Assembly (NCBI GenBank): GCA_920105625.2
Contig: OV050032.1
Coordinates: 117,660,542-117,724,541 of the forward strand
Direction: 5' to 3'
Source of the DNA: Clusia tigrina
Taxonomy: Eukaryota > Arthropoda > Insecta > Diptera > Clusiidae
Length of the DNA stretch: 64,000 bases
Part shown: positions 37,980 to 49,400 of the stretch, one piece after another
How the letters are laid out: each line of letters starts with the position of its first letter
Position numbering within the stretch: position 1 is the stretch's first letter
Program-made: the position numbers and the translations under genes
Notes under the pieces: generated by a model
The model's database searches: none
What the model saw: only the letters and a program-made list of their open reading frames with translations
Told to the model about the DNA's origin: nothing

Positions 37980-40650
37980 AGCATAGCTATGAGCGATAGC
38001 TTAAATTGACAAGAGGCTCGAGTACTTTATTGTTACAAAATGTCAAGGTTTTATGACGCTCCAGTAAAAAGTTACAAGCATTTGAATGTTGCCAACTTTG
38101 AAAGGTGTAGGACGTATCTTAAAGAAGTTAGGGGCGTTTGAAGTTTTATCAGTGTTTGATTTGGGACTCTAGGGTAGCATAGCTTTGAGCGATATGTTAA
38201 ATTGTCAAGAGGCTCGGGTACTTCATTGTTACAAGATTTCAAGGTTTTATGACGCTCCAGTAGAAAGTTACAAGCATTTGTATGTTGCACACTTTGATAG
38301 GTGTAGGACGTACCGTATTGAAGTTAGGGCCATTTAAAGTTTTTTCAGTGTTTTATTTAGGACTCAAGGGTAGCATAGCTATGACCGATAGCTTAAATTG
38401 ACAAGAGGCTCGAGTACTTTATTGTTACAAAATGTCAAGGTTTTATGACGCTCCAGTAAAAAGTTACAAGCATTTGAATGTTGCCAACTTTGATAGGTGT
38501 AGGACGTACCTTAAAGAAGTTAGGGGCGTTTGAAGTTTTATCAGTGTTTGATTTGGGACTCTAGGGTAGCATACCTTTGAGCGATATGTTAAATTGTCAA
38601 GAGGCTCGGGTACTTCATTGTTACAAGATTTCAAGGTTTTATGACGCTCCAGTAGAAAGTTACAAGCATTTGTATGTTGCAAACTTTGATAGGTGTAGGA
38701 CGTACCGTATTGAAGTTAGGGCCATTTAAAGTTTTATCAGTGTTTTATTTAGGACTCAAGGGTAGCATAGCTATGAGCGATAGCTTAAATTGACAAGAGG
38801 CTCGAGTACTTTATTGTTACAAAATGTCAAGGTTTTATGACGCTCCAGTAAAAAGTTACAAGCATTTGAATGTTGCCAACTTTGATAGGTGTAGGACGTA
38901 CCGTATAGAAATTAGGGCCATTTGAAGTTTTATCAGTGTTTGATTTGGGACTCTAGGGTAGCATAGCTTTGAGCGATATGTTAAATTGTCAAGAGGCTCG
39001 GGTACTTCATTGTTACAAGATTTCAAGGTTTTATGACGCTCCAGTAGAAAGTTACAAGCATTTGTATGTTGCCAACTTTGATAGGTGTAGGACGTACCAT
39101 ATAGAAATTAGGGGCGTTTGAAGTTTTATCAGTGTTTGATTTGGGACTCTAGGGTAGCATAGCTTTGAGCGATAGCTTAAATTGACAAGAGGCTCGGGTA
39201 CTTCATTGTTACAAAATTTCAAGGTTTTATGACGCTCCAGTAAAAAGTTACAAGCATTTGTATGTTGCAAACTTTGATAGGTGTAGGACGTACCGTATAG
39301 AAATTAGGGCCATTTGAAGTTTTATCAGTGTTTGATTTGGGACTCAAGGGTAGCATAACTTTGAGCGATAGCTTAAATAGACAAGAGGCTCGAGTACTTT
39401 ATTGTTACAAAATTTCAAGGTTTTATGACGCTCCAGTAAAAAGTTACAAGCATTTGTATGCTGCAAACTTTGATAGGTGTAGGACGTACCGTATAGAAGT
39501 TAGGGCCATTTGAAGTTTTATCAGTGTTTGATTTGGGACTCAAGGGTAGCATAGCTTTGAGCGATAGCTTAAATTGACAACAGGCTCGAGTACTTTATTG
39601 TTACAAAATGTCAAGATTTCATGTCGCTCCAGTAAAAAGTTACAAGCATTTGAATGTTGCCAACTTTGATAGGTGTAGGACGTACCTTAAAGAAGTTAGG
39701 GGCGTTTGAAGTTTTATCAGTGTTTGATTTGGGACTCAAGGGTAGCATAGCTTTGAGCGATAGCTTAAATTGACAACAGGCTCGAGTACTTTATTGTTAC
39801 AAAATTTCAAGATTTTATGTCGCTCCAGTAAAAAGTTACAAGCATTTGAATGTTGCCAACTTTGATAGGTGTAGGACGTACCTTAAACAAGTTAGGGGCG
39901 TTTGAAGTTTTATCAGTGTTTGATTTGGGACTCTAGGGTAGCATAGCTTTGAGCGATATGTTAAATTGTCAAGAGGCTCGGGTACTTCATTGTTACAAGA
40001 TTTCAAGGTTTTATGACGCTCCAGTAGAAAGTTACAAGCATTTGTATGTTGCAAACGTTGATAGGTGTAGGACGTACCGTATTGAAGTTAGGGCCATTTA
40101 AAGTTTTATCAGTGTTTTATTTAGGACTCTAGGGTAGCATAGCTTTGAGCGATAGCTTAAATTAACAAGAGGCTCGGGTACTTCATTGTTACAAAATTTC
40201 AAGGTTTTATGACGCTCCAGTAGAAAGTTACAAGCTTTTGTATGTTGCAAACTTTGATAGGTGTAGGACGTACCGTATAGAAATTAGGGCCATTTGAAGT
40301 TTTATCAGTGTTTGATTTGGGACTCAAGGGTAGCATAGCTTTGAGCGATAGCTTAAATTGACAAGAGGCTCGGGTACTTCATTGTTACAAAATTTCAAGG
40401 TTTTATGACGCTCCAGTAGAAAGTTACAAGCATTTGTATGTTGCAAACTTTGATAGGTGTAGGACGTACCGTATTGAAGTTAGGGCCATTTAAAGTTTTA
40501 TCAGTGTTTTATTTAGGACTCAAGGATAGCATAGCTATGAGCGATAGCTTAAATTGACAAGACGCTCGAGTACTTTATTGTTACAAAATGTCAAGGTTTT
40601 ATGACGCTCCAGTAAAAAGTTACAAGTATTTGAATGTTGCCAACTTTGAT
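37980..40650 (+). repeat. 15-monomer HOR block, copy 1 (period 2940 bp)
   Basis: Markers recur at exactly +2940 bp: 'tttttcagtg' (38341 and 41281), 'gcatacctttg' (about 38571 and 41511), 'cataact' (39354 and 42294), two consecutive 'acaacagg' monomers (39579/39775 and 42519/42715) and a 'ttttatttaggactctagg' junction (about 40117 and 43057). About 13.6 monomers are shared. The left edge lies between 37,850 and 37,985. At the right edge, 'accgtatag' near 40,660 faces 'accttaaag' near 43,600. Confidence 0.82.
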
Positions 40651-40919
40651 AGGTGTAGGACGTACCGTATAGAAATTAGGGCCATTTGAAGTTTTATCAG
40701 TGTTTGACTTGGGACTCTAGGGTAGCATAGCTTTGAGCGATATGTTAAATTGTCAAGAGGCTCGGGTACTTCATTGTTACAAGATTTCAAGGTTTTATGA
40801 CGCTCCAGTAGAAAGTTACAAGCATTTGTATGTTGCAAACTTTGATAGGTGTAGGACGTACCGTATTGAAGTTAGGGCCATTTAAAGTTTTTTCAGTGTT
40901 TTATTTAGGACTCAAGGGT

Positions 40920-43590
40920 AGCATAGCTATGAGCGATAGCTTAAATTGACAAGAGGCTCGAGTACTTTATTGTTACAAAATGTCAAGGTTTTATGACGCT
41001 CCAGTAAAAAGTTACAAGCATTTGAATGTTGCCAACTTTGATAGGTGTAGGACGTACCTTAAATAAGTTAGGGGCGTTTGAAGTTTTATCAGTGTTTGAT
41101 TTGGGACTCTAGGGTAGCATAGCTTTGAGCGATATGTTAAATTGTCAAGAGGCTCGGGTACTTCATTGTTACAAGATTTCAAGGTTTTATGACGCTCCAG
41201 TAGAAAGTTACAAGCATTTGTATGTTGCAAACTTTGATAGGTGTAGGACGTACCGTATTGAAGTTAGGGCCATTTAAAGTTTTTTCAGTGTTTTATTTAG
41301 GACTCAAGGGTAGCATAGCTATGAGCGATAGCTTAAATTGACAAGAGGCTCGAGTACTTTATTGTTACAAAATGTCAAGGTTTTATGACGCTCCAGTAAA
41401 AAGTTACAAGCATTTGAATGTTGCCAACTTTGATAGGTGTAGGACGTACCTTAAAGAAGTTAGGGGCGTTTGAAGTTTTATCAGTGTTTGATTTGGGACT
41501 CTAGGGTAGCATACCTTTGAGCGATATGTTAAATTGTCAAGAGGCTCGGGTACTTCATTGTTACAAGATTTCAAGGTTTTATGACGCTCCAGTAGAAAGT
41601 TACAAGCATTTGTATGTTGCAAACTTTGATAGGTGTAGGACGTACCGTATTGAAGTTAGGGCCATTTAAAGTTTTATCAGTGTTTTATTTAGGACTCAAG
41701 GGTAGCATAGCTATGAGCGATAGCTTAAATTGACAAGAGGCTCGAGTACTTTATTGTTACAAAATGTCAAGGTTTTATGACGCTCCAGTAAAAAGTTACA
41801 AGCATTTGAATGTTGCCAACTTTGATAGGTGTAGGACGTACCGTATAGAAATTAGGGCCATTTGAAGTTTTATCAGTGTTTGACTTGGGACTCTAGGGTA
41901 GCATAGCTTTGAGCGATATGTTAAATTGTCAAGAGGCTCGGGTACTTCATTGTTACAAGATTTCAAGGTTTTATGACGCTCCAGTAGAAAGTTACAAGCA
42001 TTTGTATGTTGCCAACTTTGATAGGTGTAGGACGTACCGTATAGAAATTAGGGGCGTTTGAAGTTTTATCAGTGTTTGATTTGGGACTCTAGGGTAGCAT
42101 AGCTTTGAGCGATAGCTTAAATTGACAAGAGGCTCGGGTACTTCATTGTTACAAAATTTCAAGGTTTTATGACGCTCCAGTAAAAAGTTACAAGCATTTG
42201 TATGTTGCAAACTTTGATAGGTGTAGGACGTACCGTATAGAAATTAGGGCCATTTGAAGTTTTATCAGTGTTTGATTTGGGACTCAAGGGTAGCATAACT
42301 TTGAGCGATAGCTTAAATAGACAAGAGGCTCGAGTACTTTATTGTTACAAAATTTCAAGGTTTTATGACGCTCCAGTAAAAAGGTACAAGCATTTGTATG
42401 CTGCAAACTTTGATAGGTGTAGGACGTACTGTATAGAAGTTAGGGCCATTTGAAGTTTTATCAGTGTTTGATTTGGGACTCAAGGGTAGCATAGCTTTGA
42501 GCGATAGCTTAAATTGACAACAGGCTCGAGTACTTTATTGTTACAAAATTTCAAGATTTTATGTCGCTCCAGTAAAAAGTTACAAGCATTTGAATGTTGC
42601 CAACTTTGATAGGTGTAGGACGTACCTTAAAGAAGTTAGGGGCGTTTGAAGTTTTATCAGTGTTTGATTTGGGACTCAAGGGTAGCATAGCTTTGAGCGA
42701 TAGCTTAAATTGACAACAGGCTCGAGTACTTTATTGTTACAAAATTTCAAGATTTTATGTCGCTCCAGTAAAAAGTTACAAGCATTTGAATGTTGCCAAC
42801 TTTGATAGGTGTAGGACGTACCTTAAAGAAGTTAGGGGCGTTTGAAGTTTTATCAGTGTTTGATTTGGGACTCTAGGGTAGCATAGCTTTGAGCGATATG
42901 TTAAATTGTCAAGAGGCTCGGGTACTTCATTGTTACAAGATTTCAAGGTTTTATGACGCTCCAGTAGAAAGTTACAAGCATTTGTATGTTGCAAACTTTG
43001 ATAGGTGTAGGACGTACCGTATTGAAGTTAGGGCCATTTAAAGTTTTATCAGTGTTTTATTTAGGACTCTAGGGTAGCATAGCTTTGAGCGATAGCTTAA
43101 ATTGACAAGAGGCTCGGGTACTTCATTGTTACAAAATTTCAAGGTTTTATGACGCTCCAGTAGAAAGTTACAAGCATTTGTATGTTGCAAACTTTGATAG
43201 GTGTAGGACGTACCGTATAGAAATTAGGGCCATTTGAAGTTTTATCAGTGTTTGATTTGGGACTCAAGGGTAGCATAGCTTTGAGCGATAGCTTAAATTG
43301 ACAAGAGGCTCGGGTACTTCATTGTTACAAAATTTCAAGGTTTTATGACGCTCCAGTAGAAAGTTACAAGCATTTGTATGTTGCAAACTTTGATAGGTGT
43401 AGGACGTACCGTATTGAAGTTAGGGCCATTTAAAGTTTTATCAGTGTTTTATTTAGGACTCAAGGGTAGCATAGCTATGAGCGATAGCTTAAATTGAAAA
43501 GAGGCTCGAGTACTTTATTGTTACAAAATGTCAAGGTTTTATGACGCTCCAGTAAAAAGTTACAAGCATTTGAATGTTGCCAACTTTGAT
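40920..43590 (+). repeat. 15-monomer HOR block, copy 2
   Basis: Second copy at +2940 bp. Private differences include 'aaaaaggtacaag' near 42378 and 'cgtactgtatag' near 42425. Copy 1 has its own, such as 'tttgaaagg' near 38098. The 'ttttttcag' variant also occurs 392 bp upstream of the 41281 copy, near 40,887, so a one-dimer duplication or conversion overlies the larger event. Confidence 0.8.
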
Positions 43591-43900
43591 AGGTGTAGGA
43601 CGTACCTTAAAGAAGTTAGGGGCGTTTGAAGTTTTATCAGTGTTTGATTTGGGACTCTAGTGTAGCATAGCTTTGAGCGATATGTTAAATTGTCAAGAGG
43701 CTCGGGTACTTCATTGTTACAAGATTTCAAGGTTTTATGACGCTCCAGTAGAAAGTTACAAGCATTTGTATGTTGCAACCTTTGATAGGTGTAGGATGTA
43801 CCGTATTGAAGTTAGGGCCATTTAAAGTTTTATCAGTGTTTTATTTAGGACTCAAGGGTAGCATAGCTATGAGCGATAGCTTAAATTGACAAGAGGCTCG
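41760..43900 (+). repeat. Segment duplicated about 5.6 kb downstream, copy 1
   Basis: The 'tgacttggg' variant (41881) and the 'cataact' monomer (42294) recur at +5682 bp (47563 and 47976). The 'ctctagtgtagc' variant (about 43661) recurs at +5486 bp (49147). The 196-bp difference is one monomer: this copy has two 'acaacagg' monomers in a row and the other has one. It overlaps the 15-monomer block, showing nested duplication. Confidence 0.75.
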
Positions 43901-45949
43901 AGTACTTTATTGTTACAAAATGTCAAGGTTTTATGACGCTCCAGTAAAAAGTTTCAAGCATTTGAATGTTGCCAACTTTGATAGGTGTAGGACGTACCTT
44001 AAAGAAGTTAGGGGCGTTTGAAGTTTTATCAGTGTTTGATTTGGGACTCTAGGGTAGCATAGCTTTGAGCGATATGTTAAATTGTCAAGAGGCTCGGGTA
44101 CTTCATTGTTACAAGATTTCAAGGTTTTATGACGCTCCAGTAGAAAGTTACAAGCATTTGTATGTTGCAAATTTTGATAGGTGTAGGACGTACCGTATAG
44201 AAGTTAGGGCCATTTGAAGTTTTATCAGTGTTTGATTTGGGACTCAAGGGTAGCATAACTTTGAGCGATAGCTTAAATAGACAAGAGGCTCGAGTACTTT
44301 ATTGTTACAAAATTTCAAGGTTTTATGACGCTCCAGTAAAAAGTTACAAGCATTTGTATGCTGCAAACTTTGATAGGTGTAGGACGTACCGTATAGAAGT
44401 TAGGGCCATTTGAAGTTTTATCAGTGTTTGATTTGGGACTCAAGGGTAGCATAGCTTTGAGCGATAGCTTAAATTGACAACAGGCTCGAGTACTTTATTG
44501 TTACAAAATTTCAAGATTTTATGTCGCTCCAGTAAAAAGTTACAAGCATTTAAATGTTGCCAACTTTGATAGGTGTAGGACGTACCTTAAAGAAGTTAGG
44601 GGCGTTTGAAGTTTTATCAGTGTTTGATTTGGGACTCTAGGGTAGCGTAGCTTTGAGCGATATGTTAAATTGTCAAGAGGCTCGGGTACTTCATTGTTAC
44701 AAGATTTCAAGGTTTTATGACGCTCCAGTAGAAAGTTACAAGCATTTGTATGTTGCAAACTTTGATAGGTGTAGGACGTACCGTATTGAAGTTAGGGCCA
44801 TTTAAAGTTTTATCAGTGTTTTATTTAGGACTCTAGGGTAGCATAGCTTTGAGCGATAGCTTAAATTGACAAGAGGCTCGGGTACTTCATTGTTACAAAA
44901 TTTCAAGGTTTTATGACGCTCCAGTAGAAAGTTACAAGCATTTGTATGTTGCAAACTTTGATAGGTGTAGGACGTACCGTATAGAAATTAGGGCCATTGA
45001 AGTTTTATCAATGTTTGATTTGGGACTCAAGGGTAGCATAGCTTTGAGCGATGTCCTAAATTGACAAGAGGCTCGAGTACTTTATTGTTACAAAATTTCA
45101 AGGTTTTATTACGCTGCAGTAAAAAGTTACAAGCATTTGTATGTTGCAAACTTTGATAGGTGTAGGACGTACCGTATTGAAGTTAGGGCCATTTAAAGTT
45201 TTATCAGTGTTTGATTTGGGACTCTAGGGTAGCATAGCTTTGAGCGATAGCTTAAATTGACAAGAGGCTCGGGTACTTCATTGTTACAAAATTTCAAGGT
45301 TTTATGACGCTCCAGTAAAAAGTTACAAGCATTTGTATGTTGCAAACTTTGATAGGTGTAGGACGTACCGTATAGAAATTTGGGCCATTGAAGTTTTATC
45401 AATGTTTGATTTGGGACTCTAGGGTAGCATAGCTTTGAGCGATAGCTTAAATTGACAAGAGGCTCGGGTACTTCATTGTTACAAAATTTCAAGGTTTTAT
45501 GACGCTCCAGTAAAAAGTTACAAGCATTTGTATGTTGCAAACTTTGATAGGTGTAGGACGTACCGTATAGAAATTAGGGCCATTTGAAGTTTTATCAGTG
45601 TTTGATTTGGGACTCAAGGGTAGCATAACTTTGAGCGATAGCTTAAATAGACAAGAGGCTCGGGTACTTCATTGTTACAAAATTTCAAGATTTTATGACG
45701 CTCCAGTAAAAAGTTACAAGCATTTGAATGTTGCCAACTTTGATAGGTGTAGGACGTATCTTAAAGAAGTTAGGGGCGTTTGAAGTTTTATCAGTGTTTG
45801 ATTTGGGACTCTAGGGTAGCATAGCTTTGAGCGATATGTTAAATTGTCAAGAGGCTCGGGTACTTCATTGTTACAAAATTTCAAGGTTTTATGACGCTCC
45901 AGTAGAAAGTTACAAGCATTTGTATGTTGCAAACTTTGATAGGTGTAGG

Positions 45950-46560
45950 ACATACCGTATTGAAGTTAGGGCCATTTAAAGATTTATCAGTGTTTTATTT
46001 AGGACTCAAGGGTAGCATAGCTATGAGCGATAGCTTAAATTGACAAGAGGCTCGAGTACTTTATTGTTACAAAATGTCAAGGTTTTATGACGCTCCAGTA
46101 AAAAGTTACAAGCATTTGAATGTTGCCAACTTTGATAGGTGTAGGACGTACCTTAAAGAAGTTAGGGGCGTTTGAAGTTTTATCAGTGTTTGATTTGGGA
46201 CTCTAGGGTAGCATACCTTTGAGCGATATGTTAATTTGTCAAGAGGCTCGGGTACTTCATTGTTACAAGATTTCAAGGTTTTATGACGCTCCAGTAGAAA
46301 GTTACAAGCATTTGTATGTTGCAAACTTTGATAGGTGTAGGACGTACCGTATTGAAGTTAGGGCCATTTAAAGTTTTATCAGTGTTTTATTTAGGACTCA
46401 AGGGTAGCATAGCTATGAGCGATAGCTTAAATTGACAAGAGGCTCGAGTACTTAATTGTTACAAAATGTCAAGGTTTTATGACGCTCCAGTAAAAAGTTA
46501 CAAGCATTTGAATGTTGCCAACTTTGATAGGTGTAGGACGTACCGTATAGAAATTAGGGC
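45950..46560 (+). repeat. 5-monomer-period duplication, copy 1 (980 bp)
   Basis: Just over three monomers are repeated at +980 bp. Markers are 'gatttatcag' (45981 and 46961), 'gcatacctttg' (about 46213 and 47193), 'ttaatttgtc' (46231 and 47211) and 'cttaattgtt' (46451 and 47431). Between the copies lies the last 'gatgtcc/ctgcag' monomer of the window. Confidence 0.83.
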
Positions 46561-46929
46561 CATTTGAAGTTTTATCAGTGTTTGATTTGGGACTCAAGGG
46601 TAGCATAGCTTTGAGCGATGTCCTAAATTGACAAGAGGCTCGAGTACTTTATTGTTACAAAATTTCAAGGTTTTATTACGCTGCAGTAAAAAGTTACAAG
46701 CATTTGTATGTTGCAAACTTTGATAGGTGTAGGACGTACCGTATTGAAGTTAGGGCCATTTAAAGTTTTATCAGTGTTTGATTTGGGACTCTAGGGTAGC
46801 ATAGCTTTGAGCGATAGCTTAAATTGACAAGAGGCTCGGGTACTTCATTGTTACAAAATTTCAAGGTTTTATGACGCTCCAGTAAAAAGTTACAAGCATT
46901 TGTATGTTGCAAACTTTGATAGGTGTAGG

Positions 46930-47540
46930 ACGTACCGTATTGAAGTTAGGGCCATTTAAAGATTTATCAGTGTTTTATTTAGGACTCAAGGGTAGCATAG
47001 CTATGAGCGATAGCTTAAATTGACAAGAGGCTCGAGTACTTTATTGTTACAAAATGTCAAGGTTTTATGACGCTCCAGTAAAAAGTTACAAGCATTTGAA
47101 TGTTGCCAACTTTGATAGGTGTAGGACGTACCTTAAAGAAGTTAGGGGCGTTTGAAGTTTTATCAGTGTTTGATTTGGGACTCTAGGGTAGCATACCTTT
47201 GAGCGATATGTTAATTTGTCAAGAGGCTCGGGTACTTCATTGTTACAAGATTTCAAGGTTTTATGACGCTCCAGTAGAAAGTTACAAGCATTTGTATGTT
47301 GCAAACTTTGATAGGTGTAGGACGTACCGTATTGAAGTTAGGGCCATTTAAAGTTTTATCAGTGTTTTATTTAGGACTCAAGGGTAGCATAGCTATGAGC
47401 GATAGCTTAAATTGACAAGAGGCTCGAGTACTTAATTGTTACAAAATGTCAAGGTTTTATGACGCTCCAGTAAAAAGTTACAAGCATTTGAATGTTGCCA
47501 ACTTTGATAGGTGTAGGACGTACCGTATAGAAATTAGGGC
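46930..47540 (+). repeat. 5-monomer-period duplication, copy 2
   Basis: Second copy at +980 bp. It diverges after about 47,560, where it continues 'gacttgggactctagg' and 'gatatgtt' while copy 1 continues 'gactcaagg' and 'gatgtcc'. The monomers between the copies (about 46,570-46,930) belong to the subtype set of domain A. Confidence 0.83.
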
Positions 47541-49400
47541 CATTTGAAGTTTTATCAGTGTTTGACTTGGGACTCTAGGGTAGCATAGCTTTGAGCGATA
47601 TGTTAAATTGTCAAGAGGCTCGGGTACTTCATTGTTACAAGATTTCAAGGTTTTATGACGCTCCAGTAGAAAGTTACAAGCATTTGTATGTTGCCAACTT
47701 TGATAGGTGTAGGACGTACCGTATAGAAATTAGGGGCGTTTGAAGTTTTATCAGTGTTTGATTTGGGACTCTAGGGTAGCATAGCTTTGAGCGATAGCTT
47801 AAATTGACAAGAGGCTCGGGTACTTCATTGTTACAAAATTTCAAGGTTTTATGACGCTCCAGTAAAAAGTTACAAGCATTTGTATGTTGCAAACTTTGAT
47901 AGGTGTAGGACGTACCGTATAGAAATTAGGGCCATTTGAAGTTTTATCAGTGTTTGATTTGGGACTCAAGGGTAGCATAACTTTGAGCGATAGCTTAAAT
48001 AGACAAGAGGCTCGAGTACTTTATTGTTACAAAATTTCAAGGTTTTATGACGCTCCAGTAAAAAGTTACAAGCATTTGTATGCTGCAAACTTTGATAGGT
48101 GTAGGACGTACCGTATAGAAGTTAGGGCCATTTGAAGTTTTATCAGTGTTTGATTTGGGACTCAAGGGTAGCATAGCTTTGAGCGATAGCTTAAATTGAC
48201 AACAGGCTCGAGTACTTTATTGTTACAAAATTTCAAGATTTTATGTCGCTCCAGTAAAAAGTTACAAGCATTTGAATGTTGCCAACTTTGATAGGTGTAG
48301 GACGTACCTTAAAGAAGTTAGGGGCGTTTGAAGTTTTATCAGTGTTTGATTTGGGACTCTAGGGTAGCATAGCTTTGAGCGATATGTTAAATTGTCAAGA
48401 GGCTCGGGTACTTCATTGTTACAAGATTTCAAGGTTTTATGACGCTCCAGTAAAAAGTTACAAGCATTTGTATGTTGCAAACGTTGATAGGTGTAGGACG
48501 TACCGTATTGAAGTTAGGGCCATTTAAAGTTTTATCAGTGTTTTATTTAGGACTCTAGGGTAGCATAGCTTTGAGCGATAGCTTAAATTGACAAGAGGCT
48601 CGGGTACTTCATTGTTACAAAATTTCAAGGTTTTATGACGCTCCAGTAGAAAGTTACAAGCATTTGTATGTTGCAAACTTTGATAGGTGTAGGACGTACC
48701 GTATAGAAATTAGGGCCATTTGAAGTTTTATCAGTGTTTGATTTGGGACTCAAGGGTAGCATAGCTTTGAGCGATAGCTTAAATTGACAAGAGGCTCGGG
48801 TACTTCATTGTTACAAAATTTCAAGGTTTTATGACGCTCCAGTAGAAAGTTACAAGCATTTGTATGCTGCAAACTTTGATAGGTGTAGGACGTACCGTAT
48901 TGAAGTTAGGGCCATTTAAAGTTTTATCAGTGTTTTATTTAGGACTCAAGGGTAGCATAGCTATGAGCGATAGCTTAAATTGAAAAGAGGCTCGAGTACT
49001 TTATTGTTACAAAATGTCAAGGTTTTATGACGCTCCAGTAAAAAGTTACAAGCATTTGAATGTTGCCAACTTTGATAGGTGTAGGACGTACCTTAAAGAA
49101 GTTAGGGGCGTTTGAAGTTTTATCAGTGTTTGATTTGGGACTCTAGTGTAGCATAGCTTTGAGCGATATGTTAAATTGTCAAGAGGCTCGGGTACTTCAT
49201 TGTTACAAGATTTCAAGGTTTTATGACGCTCCAGTAGAAAGTTACAAGCATTTGTATGTTGCAAACTTTGATAGGTGTAGGACGTACCGTATTGAAGTTA
49301 TGGCCATTTAAAGTTTTATCAGTGTTTTATTTAGGACTCAAGGGTAGCATAGCTATGAGCGATAGCTTAAATTGACAAGAGGCTCGAGTCCTTTATTGTT
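47440..49400 (+). repeat. Segment duplicated about 5.6 kb upstream, copy 2, one monomer shorter
   Basis: Counterpart of the segment near 41.8-43.9 kb. It carries 'tgacttggg' (47563), 'cataact' (47976), a single 'acaacagg' monomer (48201) and 'ctctagtgtagc' (about 49147). A one-monomer gain or loss separates the two copies. Confidence 0.75.
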
